Shown here: piece after piece, positions 1-7,679 of the stretch
How the letters are laid out: the number at the start of each line of letters is the position of its first letter
Position numbering within the stretch: position 1 is the stretch's first letter
Source: Trichormus variabilis 0441
GTDB taxonomy: Bacteria > Cyanobacteriota > Cyanobacteriia > Cyanobacteriales > Nostocaceae
Direction of reading: 5' to 3'
NCBI RefSeq assembly: GCF_009856605.1
Contig: NZ_CP047242.1
Span: 5,646,501 to 5,710,500, forward strand
Length of the DNA stretch: 64,000 bases
Notes under the pieces: generated by a model
What the model was told of the DNA's origin: nothing
Databases searched by the model: none
What the model saw: the letters and a program-made list of their open reading frames with translations, nothing else
Translations under genes and position numbers: made by a program

Positions 1-203
1 AAGCACCTCTGCTTGGGAAATTTAAAAACTATAGAAAGTAGCCTTAATTCGTTATTCTACAAGCCTTTTAAGGATTTTATATGCTTCTAGAGTGCTTGCA
101 ATTTCCTGGAATGCTCTAAATACAAGAGTTAGGAGTGTTAAAAACTTTACTTTTGCTATGAATAGCTATTAATTTTTGCAACTTGGCTAACCTTAAAGAG
201 TAG

Positions 204-242
204 GTGCTTGTAAAATTGATGTAGAGCTTAGGCAAGTCAGCA
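204..242. repeat. Degenerate CRISPR repeat upstream of the array
   Basis: Aligned with gaps to the 35-bp array repeat, this stretch keeps the blocks GTGCTT, TAA, ATT, GATGT, TAGGC and the terminal AGCA in the same order and orientation, about 26 of 35 positions. Only 15 bp (243-257) separate it from the first intact repeat, compared with 37-bp spacers inside the array. It may be a decayed repeat or an atypical repeat with a short guide. Confidence 0.55.
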
Positions 243-257
243 AATGTGGCTATCGCT

Positions 258-436
258 GTGCTTTAACATTAGATGTCGTTAGGCGTTGAGCAGGGGGCTG
301 GGTCATCATATTGATCTCGCTCAGTCCGGGTGCTTTAACATTAGATGTCGTTAGGCGTTGAGCAACGATCGCAACCCTTGATTCATGAAATGCTTGGTAG
401 CGTGCTTTAACATTAGATGTCGTTAGGCGTTGAGCA
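258..436. CRISPR. Short CRISPR array, 3 identical 35-bp repeats, 2 spacers of 37 bp
   Basis: Identical 35-bp repeats lie at 258-292, 330-364 and 402-436 with a strict 72-bp period. They begin GTGCTTTAACATTAG and end GGCGTTGAGCA. The two spacers (293-329 and 365-401) are unrelated to each other. The repeat ends are partly complementary (GTGCT...AGCA). No cas gene is inside the window, so the subtype cannot be read directly; cas genes, if linked, lie left of position 1. The AT-rich 1-200 side and the diverged repeat at 204-242 make the left side the more likely leader side, but orientation is not certain. The next plus-strand gene is a tnsD/tniQ-type transposition gene, a neighbourhood typical of CRISPR-associated Tn7-like elements. 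Confidence 0.9.
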
Positions 437-506
437 GGATTCCCAGAGGCGAATGTATTTACGGGTTATTGTCTTTGCTAGAAATATGTTGTCAGTGAAG
501 CCAAGA

Positions 507-925
507 TTAGCCCTCTTGATTACCATCATTCCGAGAAATTTTACTGAGAATTTTTTCCCACTGCTGAATCTGGTTCTGTATTTGTAATTGGGGATGGGCT
601 TCCCCCCGCCGTAGGCGATCGCTCAAATCTTGACTATCATCAACAGACAAATCCTGACCGCTCAATCGCTCACGGTAAAGAGCAATCAGTTCGGTTAGGG
701 CTTTTTTATTGCTTGATTATCCTCCTGGGTCAGAGAACTCACATTGACTGGGATCAGCTTTCTGCCAATTCTCTCGACAAACTCAGACCGACTTAAATCC
801 ATGCTGTCAGCGATCGCATCTAATCCATCAATCCCGGTAGGAGTTAGGGCTAGGTTAACTCTCTTCTTTACCTCATCGTACAGTTCTGGTACGTCTTTTT
901 GACCTTTTTGCCCTTTCTTACCCAT
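507..925 (-). pseudogene. Small DNA-binding-like protein broken or recoded at a -1 slippery heptamer
   Basis: The 76-residue first part (925 down to a stop at 695) has a basic Gly/Lys-rich start and a segment LALTPTGIDGLDAIADSMDL followed by SRSEFVERIGRK, reminiscent of ribbon-helix-helix or CopG-like proteins; I do not recognise a named family. The frame ends just after the sequence A AAA AAG (complement of 702-708), and the -1 frame then stays open for about 60 codons (ALTELIALYRERLSGQDL...) to a stop at 507-509. The full product would be about 138 residues. Either one A was lost from a run of seven, making a pseudogene, or the ribosome shifts -1 on this canonical heptamer. The gene is divergent from tnsD, and twin palindromes lie between them. 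Confidence 0.6.
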
Positions 926-1010
926 TGCCGTCTACTTTTTACATTCCTCCCAATCATAGTAAACACATTCAGCACTTTAAGTTATACATTAAAACTTTTT
1001 CCAACAGGTT

Positions 1011-1064
1011 AGGTATTGTGTAATGCCTGAGTTGGTTGGATAATATAGGTATTGCGTAATGCCT
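1011..1064. promoter_or_regulatory. Twin 18-bp imperfect palindromes upstream of tnsD
   Basis: AGGTATTGTGTAATGCCT (1011-1028) and AGGTATTGCGTAATGCCT (1047-1064) differ at one base and start 36 bp apart. Each has dyad symmetry AGG-ATT....AAT-CCT. They sit in the intergenic space between the divergent small gene (507-925) and tnsD, the expected place for a shared operator. No cognate regulator is identified. Confidence 0.6.
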
Positions 1065-1220
1065 AAATAGTCATTTTTTTAGGGATATGAGTAACTAATA
1101 CCACCGTTTGGCTTGCCAACATCTAAACGGCTTACTTTTCATGGGCAATCATTAATTGCTGGTTATGTAATTCAAATTAATAAAAATCTGCTAAATGATT
1201 TGGTCATTTTTAACAACTAT

Positions 1221-3131
1221 ATGGTGAGTTTTTTCCCTCAACCTTATCCAGATGAAATTTTATATAGTGTTATTGCTCGTTATCACATTAGAAGTGGCAA
1301 TACGAGTCCAAAAATTACATTACAAGATTTATTTAAGTCACAGACTACTGTGGCGACAGTAGATTTACCATCGAACCTTAGTAATTTAATTAAAAACCTA
1401 CAATTTATCTCAAATTACCAAGTTGAAGAGTTGATATATAAACATACTCTCTACCCTTTATATAGCCCTTTTTTGCCAGCAAACAGGTCTAGTCAGGTAC
1501 TGGAATCTATGAAAGGAGATTATGGGGGAGATATTCATACAAGAGCCGGAATTATGGCAAGCTCAATTACTATGCCGAAATATTTGCGGTTTTGTCCAAC
1601 TTGCTGGGAAGAAGACTTAAAAAATTATGGCGAACCTTACTGGCATCGCATCCATCAAATACCAGGGATTTTAGTTTGTCCATTTCATGGTGAAGTTTTG
1701 CAAGATAGCCTAGCTCCTTTACATGGTTTTAATAAGCATGAATATTATGCAGCTAGTACAGACAACTGTTCTATTACTAAAGAACCCAGTATTCTTAGCC
1801 CTGACACACTGAAAAAATTACTAATATTAGCCAAAGATTTTTGGTGGTTACTCAATAGTGAAATACCTTGCCAAGAGCCACAGTGGTTTCGCAAACAGTA
1901 CACAAATCTGATGATTGAGCAGGGTTTTGCAACTCCAACTGGTCGAATTTACCAGAACAAACTACTAGATAATTTTTTGTTCTTTTATGGTCAAGAAATG
2001 CTCAGTGCTGTTGATTCAATGGTAAATCATAATGATTCAAACAACTGGGTTACTAGCATCGTCAGGAAATATAGGAAATCTTTCCATCCTCTTAGACATC
2101 TGCTAATGATGCGTTTTTTGAAAACATCAGTAGAGGAATTTTTTCAAAAAGATACTGAATACAAGCCTTTTGGCGAACCCCCCTGGTTGTGTCTCAATGC
2201 TGCCGCAGAACATTATCTACAACCAGTGATTACCAATTTAGTCATTACTTTATGCTGCGATACAAAAAAGCCTGTCGGTACTTTTTCTTGTGCTTGCGGA
2301 ATGGTTTATTGCCGGACTGGGCCTGATGAAACGGATGAAGACAAAGTTCGCATTGGTAAAGTCAAGGCATTCGGTCAAATATGGGAGCAAAAGCTGAAAG
2401 AATTGGTGGAAGTTGAAAAGTTGGGTTTGCGGGAGACAGCCAGAAGATTAAATGTTGATGCCAGAACTATCAAACGTTATGTATCTCGTCTAAAATTGAC
2501 AACTTATTGGCAGACTAGAACAGAAAATGACTCTGTAGGCTTACAGGGAGTCCCAGAAATAGATCCCAATTTTGCAACTGAACTCAAATTAAAACACAGG
2601 CAAAATTGGATGGCTTTACAAGTACAGAACCCTGAAGCTTCAAAGACAACTCTGAGAAAACTAGTACCAGCCACCTATATTTGGCTATACAGGAATGACA
2701 GAGAATGGCTCAATCAAAACTCACCCACTTTACAAGTTGCCGTTCCTTCCGTTGTGAGAGTTGATTGGCATGAGCGAGATCAGCAAATTCTCGCTCAGGT
2801 TCAAGATGCAGTGCGATCGCTACTTAAGGCTGATATACCAGAGAAAATTTCTATTAGTAGGGTAGGGAAAACTATCGGCTTACTTGCATTACTCGAAAAA
2901 CATCTCGACCAGATGCCTTTAACAAAGGCTTATTTGGAATCAGTCGTTGAAACTGTAGAAGAATTTCAGATGCGCCGGATCAAGTGGGCAATCAAGCTGC
3001 TTGATGAATGTGGAGAAGAAATTATGCGCTGGAAGGTAGTCAGAGTTGCTGCTTTGCGAGAGGATTGCTCCCAAAGAGTCAGTGCATTTCTGGAAAGTGA
3101 ACTGGAGAAAGCATACAAGAAAGAGAGGTGA
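1221..3131 (+). CDS. tnsD: TnsD/TniQ-family transposition target-selection protein
   Basis: The product is about 636 residues with start ATG at 1221; a reading frame open further upstream adds 36 non-conserved residues, whereas MVSFFPQPYPDEILYSVIAR is the usual TniQ/TnsD N-terminus. A zinc finger CPTC (C125, C128) ... CPFH (C153, H156) follows, the signature of this family, and a helix-turn-helix-like stretch (LGLRETARRLNVDARTIKRY) lies around residues 400-420. TnsD proteins bind an attachment site and recruit TnsC and the TnsAB transposase. At this length it is longer than Tn7 TnsD and fits the long TnsD of cyanobacterial Tn7-like elements. tnsA/B/C are not in the window and would have to lie to the left. 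No strong Shine-Dalgarno precedes 1221. The family is confident; activity is not known. Confidence 0.9.
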   Translation: MVSFFPQPYPDEILYSVIARYHIRSGNTSPKITLQDLFKSQTTVATVDLPSNLSNLIKNLQFISNYQVEELIYKHTLYPLYSPFLPANRSSQVLESMKGDYGGDIHTRAGIMASSITMPKYLRFCPTCWEEDLKNYGEPYWHRIHQIPGILVCPFHGEVLQDSLAPLHGFNKHEYYAASTDNCSITKEPSILSPDTLKKLLILAKDFWWLLNSEIPCQEPQWFRKQYTNLMIEQGFATPTGRIYQNKLLDNFLFFYGQEMLSAVDSMVNHNDSNNWVTSIVRKYRKSFHPLRHLLMMRFLKTSVEEFFQKDTEYKPFGEPPWLCLNAAAEHYLQPVITNLVITLCCDTKKPVGTFSCACGMVYCRTGPDETDEDKVRIGKVKAFGQIWEQKLKELVEVEKLGLRETARRLNVDARTIKRYVSRLKLTTYWQTRTENDSVGLQGVPEIDPNFATELKLKHRQNWMALQVQNPEASKTTLRKLVPATYIWLYRNDREWLNQNSPTLQVAVPSVVRVDWHERDQQILAQVQDAVRSLLKADIPEKISISRVGKTIGLLALLEKHLDQMPLTKAYLESVVETVEEFQMRRIKWAIKLLDECGEEIMRWKVVRVAALREDCSQRVSAFLESELEKAYKKER

Positions 3132-3146
3132 TTCAATTCACCTCTC
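3123..3146 (+). terminator. Hairpin overlapping the tnsD stop codon
   Basis: GAGAGGTGA (3123-3131) and TCACCTCTC (3138-3146) form a perfect 9-bp stem with a 6-nt loop; the TGA stop of tnsD is inside the left arm. No T-run follows, so it is a weak or non-canonical terminator, or an RNA-stabilising hairpin. Confidence 0.4.
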
Positions 3147-3173
3147 CAAGTGATGGGATAAATGCTTTGTGTG

Positions 3174-3476
3174 TTAGGCCGCGTCGGCTACCAGTAAGCC
3201 ATTTATAGCGATGATGATGATTTGCGCTGCTAAAGGAGTATCACAACGTGGTCTATCGTCGCTATTACAGGGTTGTGCTACCCATTTACCCTCCAGATTT
3301 TGGTAGAAAGTGCCGAGAAGTTGAGAACCATTCCAAACACGGTAAAGCTCCCCAAATACTTCGGATACCGAATCAATCTCAATTTCTGGTGCTTCTGGGT
3401 CGGCAAGGTGTTCAATATACTCCTCAAACTCTGAGTCAGTCGAGGCTGAGTTTCTAAACTCATCTTGTACAATCAT
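3174..3476 (-). CDS. Hypothetical acidic protein, about 100 aa
   Basis: The frame is open from 3506 (TTG), but ATG at 3474-3476 is preferred because GAGG lies 8 nt before it on the minus strand. The product has an acidic N-terminal half (EFEEYIEHLADPEAPEIEID) and a C-terminal half (YRVWNGSQLLGTFYQNLEGK) resembling small hypothetical proteins common in Nostocales. There is no recognisable enzyme motif, signal peptide or membrane segment. It converges on tnsD and lies just downstream of the HTH gene on the same strand, with a strong hairpin between them, so it is probably a separate transcript or attenuated from the HTH gene. Confidence 0.55.
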   Translation of the reverse strand: MIVQDEFRNSASTDSEFEEYIEHLADPEAPEIEIDSVSEVFGELYRVWNGSQLLGTFYQNLEGKWVAQPCNSDDRPRCDTPLAAQIIIIAINGLLVADAA

Positions 3477-3504
3477 CTGAGTAACCTCATTGATGGGGTT
3501 TAAC

Positions 3505-3548
3505 AAAAGGCGATCGCATTTCTCTTCCCGGAGGGGCGATCGCCTTTT
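3505..3548. terminator. HIP1-based hairpin, bidirectional terminator-like
   Basis: AAAAGGCGATCGC (3505-3517) and GCGATCGCCTTTT (3536-3548) form a perfect 13-bp stem built from two HIP1 sites, with T-runs outside the stem on both strands. It lies between the HTH gene (stop at 3609) and the small gene starting at 3476, so on the minus strand it could end the HTH transcript. Confidence 0.6.
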
Positions 3549-3568
3549 TGATTTCAGATTTTGTTTTA

Positions 3569-3586
3569 GCTACTATAGTAACCAAT
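3569..3586. promoter_or_regulatory. Operator-like site, third copy
   Basis: GCTACTATAGTAACCAAT is related to the two sites upstream of the HTH gene (3909-3926 and 3941-3958) and contains a 10-bp perfect palindrome TACTATAGTA. It lies just 3' of the HTH gene and upstream of the small gene at 3174-3476. Confidence 0.4.
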
Positions 3587-3608
3587 ATCAATATATGTAT
3601 GAAAAACT

Positions 3609-3902
3609 TTATTCAGTCACTTCCACCGTGCTAAGAAAATCCTTTAAAGAAATACCCAAAGCCAAGCAAACAGCCTCTAAGACTTTTATGGAGACGCTTT
3701 CAGATTCGCCATACTCTAATTTTTTCAGGTTTTGATGAGAGCATTCCCCACCCTTAGCCGAAATTTCATCTACCAATTTCTGCCGGGACTTTTTACCACG
3801 TAGACGCTTTAAAACTTCTGCTCTGTCTTTATTCCAGGTTACAGAAACAACGTCTGCAACATAAATATACATTTTAGTTTCTTTATTCCTTTCATTGGTC
3901 AT
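3609..3902 (-). CDS. Cro/C1-type HTH regulator, possible controller of the R-M locus
   Basis: The product is 97 residues from ATG at 3902, or 87 if the ATG at 3872 is used (AAAGGAA lies about 12 nt before it). The region SRQKLVDEISAKGGECSHQN followed by LKKLEYGESESVSIKVLEAV is a classical HTH_3 arrangement (helix-turn-helix, then L-x-K-x-E and LEAVCLALGI). It is transcribed away from hsdM. Two copies of an 18-bp operator-like sequence lie in the intergenic region between it and the hsdM promoter. Small HTH proteins of this kind act as controller proteins in some R-M systems; that role here is inference from position. Family assignment is confident, the regulated target is not. Confidence 0.8.
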   Translation of the reverse strand: MTNERNKETKMYIYVADVVSVTWNKDRAEVLKRLRGKKSRQKLVDEISAKGGECSHQNLKKLEYGESESVSIKVLEAVCLALGISLKDFLSTVEVTE

Positions 3903-3908
3903 ATAATA

Positions 3909-3958
3909 GCTACAGCAGTAAACAAAGCTTATTGATTTCGGCTACTACAGTTTACAAA
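3909..3958. promoter_or_regulatory. Paired operator-like direct repeats between HTH gene and hsdM
   Basis: GCTACAGCAGTAAACAAA (3909-3926) and GCTACTACAGTTTACAAA (3941-3958) match at 14 of 18 positions and start 32 bp apart, about three helical turns. They lie directly upstream of the HTH gene start and about 70 bp before the hsdM promoter. Binding by the HTH protein is inferred. Confidence 0.5.
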
Positions 3959-4029
3959 TTATGGGAATAGAGGTAAGCGATCGCATGAAATCAAATTTTT
4001 CAAGTTGTGGATCAGGGGAGTGGCTGTTT

Positions 4030-4059
4030 TTGTCACAGAACCCAATGCGTGCATATAAT
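4030..4059 (+). promoter_or_regulatory. Sigma70-type promoter for hsdM
   Basis: TTGTCA at 4030-4035 and TATAAT at 4054-4059 are separated by 18 bp, a near-consensus promoter. The predicted start near 4066 gives a leader of about 34 nt before the TTG start of hsdM. Confidence 0.6.
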
Positions 4060-4099
4060 TTCATAACAGATAAATTACCGACCTACAGCATCTAAAGCC

Positions 4100-6184
4100 T
4101 TGACCCCAGAAGAACTAAAACAACTTGAAGCGAACCTTTGGCAAAGTGCTGATACCCTACGGGCAAACTCAGACCTGAAATCTAGTGAGTATTCTACGCC
4201 CGTGATGGGGTTAATATTTCTCAAGTTTGCTGATAACAAATATCGCCAGTATGCGGCAGAGATTCAGCAAGAATATGAAGCACTCAAAGGAACTCGCAGA
4301 GAAAAGGCGATCGCCGAAATTGCCATTGAGAAGTGTGGGTTTTATCTGCCAGACCATGCTCGTTATAACTATTTGCTCAACCTACCAGAAGAGGAAGATA
4401 TCGCCAAGGCTATCAAAGCGGCGATGGTGTCCATTGAATCATATAAGCCAGAACTTAAGGACACCTTACCCCAAGATGAGTATTTTCGGCTGACGCGCAC
4501 AGACAAAGGTATTCCGAAGCAACTGTTAAAAAACTTCTCGAATATTCCTGAAAATGCTACTGGGGATATGTTCGGGCAGATTTATGAGTATTTTCTGGGT
4601 AATTTTGCTCTCTCAGAAGGGCAGGGTGGAGGTGAGTTTTTCACACCGCGTTCTGTGGTGCGGTTGATGGTAGAAATCATTGAACCTCATCAGGGGACTG
4701 TGTTTGACCCCGCTTGTGGTTCTGGGGGAATGTTTGTCCAGTCTGCTCAATTTATTGAAGAACAGCGCAAAAAGTTAAATCAGTCTGCTGCTGACGATCT
4801 GTTTGTCTATGGGCAAGAGAAGACCCTGGAGACGGTGAAGTTGGCAAAAATGAACATTGCAGTCAATGGGTTACGGGGCGATGTGCGTCAGACAAATACG
4901 TACTATGAAGACCCGTTTGGCAGTTTTGGCAAGTTTGATTATGTCCTAGCTAATCCGCCATTTAATGTGGATGATGTTAATCTTAGCCGAGTGGAAATCG
5001 ATGCTAGATTTAACACCTACGGTATCCCGCGCAATAAGACTAAGGGGAAGAAGCAGGAACAGGGTAATGAGACTGTACCTAATGCCAATTATCTTTGGAT
5101 TAATTTATTTGCTACATCGCTAAAACCCAAGGGTAGGGCGGCGTTAGTAATGGCTAATTCGGCATCAGATGCGCGTCACTCTGAAGCAGATATTCGCCAA
5201 AAGCTAATTGAAGAAAATTTGATTTATGGGATGCTGACGCTGCCATCAAATATGTTTTATACGGTGACGCTACCTGCAACTCTGTGGTTTTTTGATCGGG
5301 GCAAGACGGATGATAAAATTCTGTTTATTGATGCGCGAAATATTTTTACTCAGGTTGACCGCTCACATCGGGAGTTTTCCACAGAACAAATTAGTAATAT
5401 TGCTATTATCAGCCATTTGCGCCGGGGTAGGAGCCATCGGTTTATTGAACTGATTAATAATTATTTTCAGCAAGGGATGGTGAAGCTAAGAGAGAATCAA
5501 GCACAGGTGCAGCAAGTTTCCCAGCAGTTAATCACTGTGTTGAATGATGGAATGGATGATATTAAAGCTAGGGAAGCGGCTGTTGATTTTCTCAATTTGT
5601 GGGATGATTTGCCAGATTTAGAAATTCAGTATCAAGGTTATTTAGATAAATATAATTTTCCAGAAATAAATATAGAAATACAAAATCAAGCACAGCAAGA
5701 ACTCAGTGCGGCATTTAAACCATTTTTTGATGACATCCATCTGGGATTGAAGCAGCTTGATAAAACTATCCGCGCCCATGAAACGGCTTTGGCAGAAAAA
5801 GCAAAGGAAGAGGGGAAACGGGGACAGATTGACAAGCAAGTTAAGACTCTCAAAGCCACGCTGGAAACGCTGCATACAGATGTAAAATCGGCAGAATCAT
5901 TTTTTATCCACATTCGCTGGTTACAGGAACGTTTCCCGAAGGCAGAATATGAGGATGTGACGGGGTTGTGTAAGTTGGCGACTCCCGCAGATGTGAAGGA
6001 ACAGGATTATTCCCTAAATCCTGGGCGGTATGTGGGGGTAGTGATTGAGGAAGATGGGAAGACGGAGGAGGAGTTTATTGAGGAGATTTTAGGGTGGAAT
6101 ACAGAGTTAGAAAAGCTGAATCAGGAAGCAATAAAACTAGGAGACGTAATACGTCACAATATTCAGCAGTTAGTAGGGGAATAA
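4100..6184 (+). CDS. hsdM: Type I restriction-modification DNA methyltransferase subunit
   Basis: The 694-residue product begins with the HsdM N-terminal helical domain (LEANLWQSADTLRANSDLKS). SAM-binding motif I DPACGSGGMF lies near residue 203 and the N6-adenine methylase motif NPPF near 285. The long C-terminal part is helical with coiled-coil character (residues about 480-600). The start codon is TTG at 4100; an in-frame TAA lies at 4064-4066 and no ATG or GTG lies between. No good ribosome-binding site is visible. HsdM methylates adenine in the recognition sequence together with HsdS and is also needed for cleavage by HsdR. hsdS starts 6 nt after its stop. Confidence 0.95.
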   Translation: MTPEELKQLEANLWQSADTLRANSDLKSSEYSTPVMGLIFLKFADNKYRQYAAEIQQEYEALKGTRREKAIAEIAIEKCGFYLPDHARYNYLLNLPEEEDIAKAIKAAMVSIESYKPELKDTLPQDEYFRLTRTDKGIPKQLLKNFSNIPENATGDMFGQIYEYFLGNFALSEGQGGGEFFTPRSVVRLMVEIIEPHQGTVFDPACGSGGMFVQSAQFIEEQRKKLNQSAADDLFVYGQEKTLETVKLAKMNIAVNGLRGDVRQTNTYYEDPFGSFGKFDYVLANPPFNVDDVNLSRVEIDARFNTYGIPRNKTKGKKQEQGNETVPNANYLWINLFATSLKPKGRAALVMANSASDARHSEADIRQKLIEENLIYGMLTLPSNMFYTVTLPATLWFFDRGKTDDKILFIDARNIFTQVDRSHREFSTEQISNIAIISHLRRGRSHRFIELINNYFQQGMVKLRENQAQVQQVSQQLITVLNDGMDDIKAREAAVDFLNLWDDLPDLEIQYQGYLDKYNFPEINIEIQNQAQQELSAAFKPFFDDIHLGLKQLDKTIRAHETALAEKAKEEGKRGQIDKQVKTLKATLETLHTDVKSAESFFIHIRWLQERFPKAEYEDVTGLCKLATPADVKEQDYSLNPGRYVGVVIEEDGKTEEEFIEEILGWNTELEKLNQEAIKLGDVIRHNIQQLVGE

Positions 6185-6190
6185 CAATTT

Positions 6191-7408
6191 ATGAATTGTA
6201 TAGAATTGAGTCTTGCTGATACTTGTGAATTTATAAATGGAGGTGCATGGTCTGATAAAGAGTATGTAGAAGCCGGAATTCCTGTTGTAAAAGTCACTAA
6301 CATGGTTGATGGCACAATTGAAACTAATAATCTTAGCTATCTACCATTATCAAGTTCTGATAAATACAAAAAACATTTATTATTTGTTAACGATTTAGTA
6401 GTTACCACTGTTGGCTCTCATCCAACACAACCGGGGTCAGTAGTTGGTAGAACGTCAGTTGTACCACAACATTTTGATGGAGCTTTTCTAAATCAAAATG
6501 CGGTATGTATTAGAGTCAAATGTAAAAATTTAATATCTCCAAAATTTCTGATATATATATCTAAAACTATATTATTCAAGCATCATATTGAATCACGAGC
6601 TAGAGGTAGTGCAAACCAGGTAAGGATGGCACTTGGAGAGTTGAAAAAATTTACATTCAAATTTCCCCCTCTTCCGGTTCAGAAAAAGATTGCGGCGATA
6701 CTTTCTGCTTATGATGACCTGATTGAAAACAATAATCGCCGTATTGCCATATTAGAAAAAATGGCTGAGGAAATCTACCGCGAGTGGTTTGTGCGTCTGC
6801 GCTTTCCGGGTCATGAACAGGTTAAGTTTAATAAAGGCATCCCGGAGAGTTGGGAGAGAAAAAGGTTCGATGAATTTTGTCTACTCCAGCGTGGGTATGA
6901 TCTACCAGATACTCAAGTAATTCCTGGTCAATATCCTGTTATCGCGTCAACTTCAATTAAAACTTACCATAATCAATTTAAAGTTAACCCTCCAGTAATT
7001 ACAACTGGTCGTTCAGGCTCTTTAGGCATAATTTTATTCATCAATAGTCAAGCATGGCCTTTAAACACGACATTATTTGTAAAAAACTTTTATGGTAATT
7101 CACCCTATTTGATTTACTACACACTAAAATTCTTAAAACTTGAGAATTTTAATTCTGGTGCTGGTGTACCCACACTAAACAGAAATCATTTAGGTGGACT
7201 ATATATGTCCGTTCCTCCTAAAAGCCTGCAAAATAATTTCAATGACAAAATTGCAATTCTCTTTAAGCAAAAAGAGCTTTTATCAAAGTCAAAGAATGCA
7301 CTTATTGAAATACGCGATCGCCTACTAACTCGTCTTATCTCAGGTAAGCTTTCCGTCGAAGACTTAGACATCCAATTCCCGCCCAGCATGACAGAAGAAT
7401 TAAAATAA
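6191..7408 (+). CDS. hsdS: Type I restriction-modification specificity subunit
   Basis: This 405-residue protein has two target-recognition domains, each followed by a conserved helical spacer. The central spacer reads PPLPVQKKIAAILSAYDDLI and continues to YREWFVRLRFPG (about residues 158-215). A second TRD (about 216-350) ends with KNALIEIRDRLLTRLISGKL. HsdS fixes the bipartite DNA target and bridges two HsdM and two HsdR subunits. It follows hsdM by 6 nt, so the two are cotranscribed. TRDs are the variable part of such systems and the recognition sequence cannot be read from sequence alone. Confidence 0.95.
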   Translation: MNCIELSLADTCEFINGGAWSDKEYVEAGIPVVKVTNMVDGTIETNNLSYLPLSSSDKYKKHLLFVNDLVVTTVGSHPTQPGSVVGRTSVVPQHFDGAFLNQNAVCIRVKCKNLISPKFLIYISKTILFKHHIESRARGSANQVRMALGELKKFTFKFPPLPVQKKIAAILSAYDDLIENNNRRIAILEKMAEEIYREWFVRLRFPGHEQVKFNKGIPESWERKRFDEFCLLQRGYDLPDTQVIPGQYPVIASTSIKTYHNQFKVNPPVITTGRSGSLGIILFINSQAWPLNTTLFVKNFYGNSPYLIYYTLKFLKLENFNSGAGVPTLNRNHLGGLYMSVPPKSLQNNFNDKIAILFKQKELLSKSKNALIEIRDRLLTRLISGKLSVEDLDIQFPPSMTEELK

Positions 7409-7433
7409 ATAGTAAGATTTGGAATTTCCCTAG

Positions 7434-7679
7434 ATGAGCGTCACAATTCCCGATGATATCCTCAGAGCATCAAACATGACAGAGGATGAACTGAAATTAG
7501 AAATTGCTATCTTGCTTTACCAGCAAGGTAAAATTAGCAGTGGCAAAGTCCGAGCATGGACAGGAATCACAGTCCTGGAATTTCAGCATGAATTAGCCAA
7601 ACGAGGTTTACACATTAACTATGATGTTGAAGATTTCCAATCTGATATAAAGACACTGCAATCAATGGGTTTGCTGTGA
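7434..7679 (+). CDS. UPF0175 family antitoxin-like protein
   Basis: This 81-residue protein (MSVTIPDDILRASNMTEDEL start, then LLYQQGKISSGKVRAWTGIT) matches the UPF0175 family, small helix-turn-helix-like proteins found next to PIN-like toxins. It starts 25 nt after hsdS and its TGA stop overlaps the GTG start of the next gene by four bases, the usual antitoxin-toxin coupling. Embedding inside an R-M operon may stabilise the operon; that is inference. Confidence 0.85.
   Translation: MSVTIPDDILRASNMTEDELKLEIAILLYQQGKISSGKVRAWTGITVLEFQHELAKRGLHINYDVEDFQSDIKTLQSMGLL

Noticed and set aside
1113..1220. N-terminal extension of tnsD
   Set aside because: The 36 extra residues do not resemble the family, whose N-terminus begins at the Met encoded at 1221.
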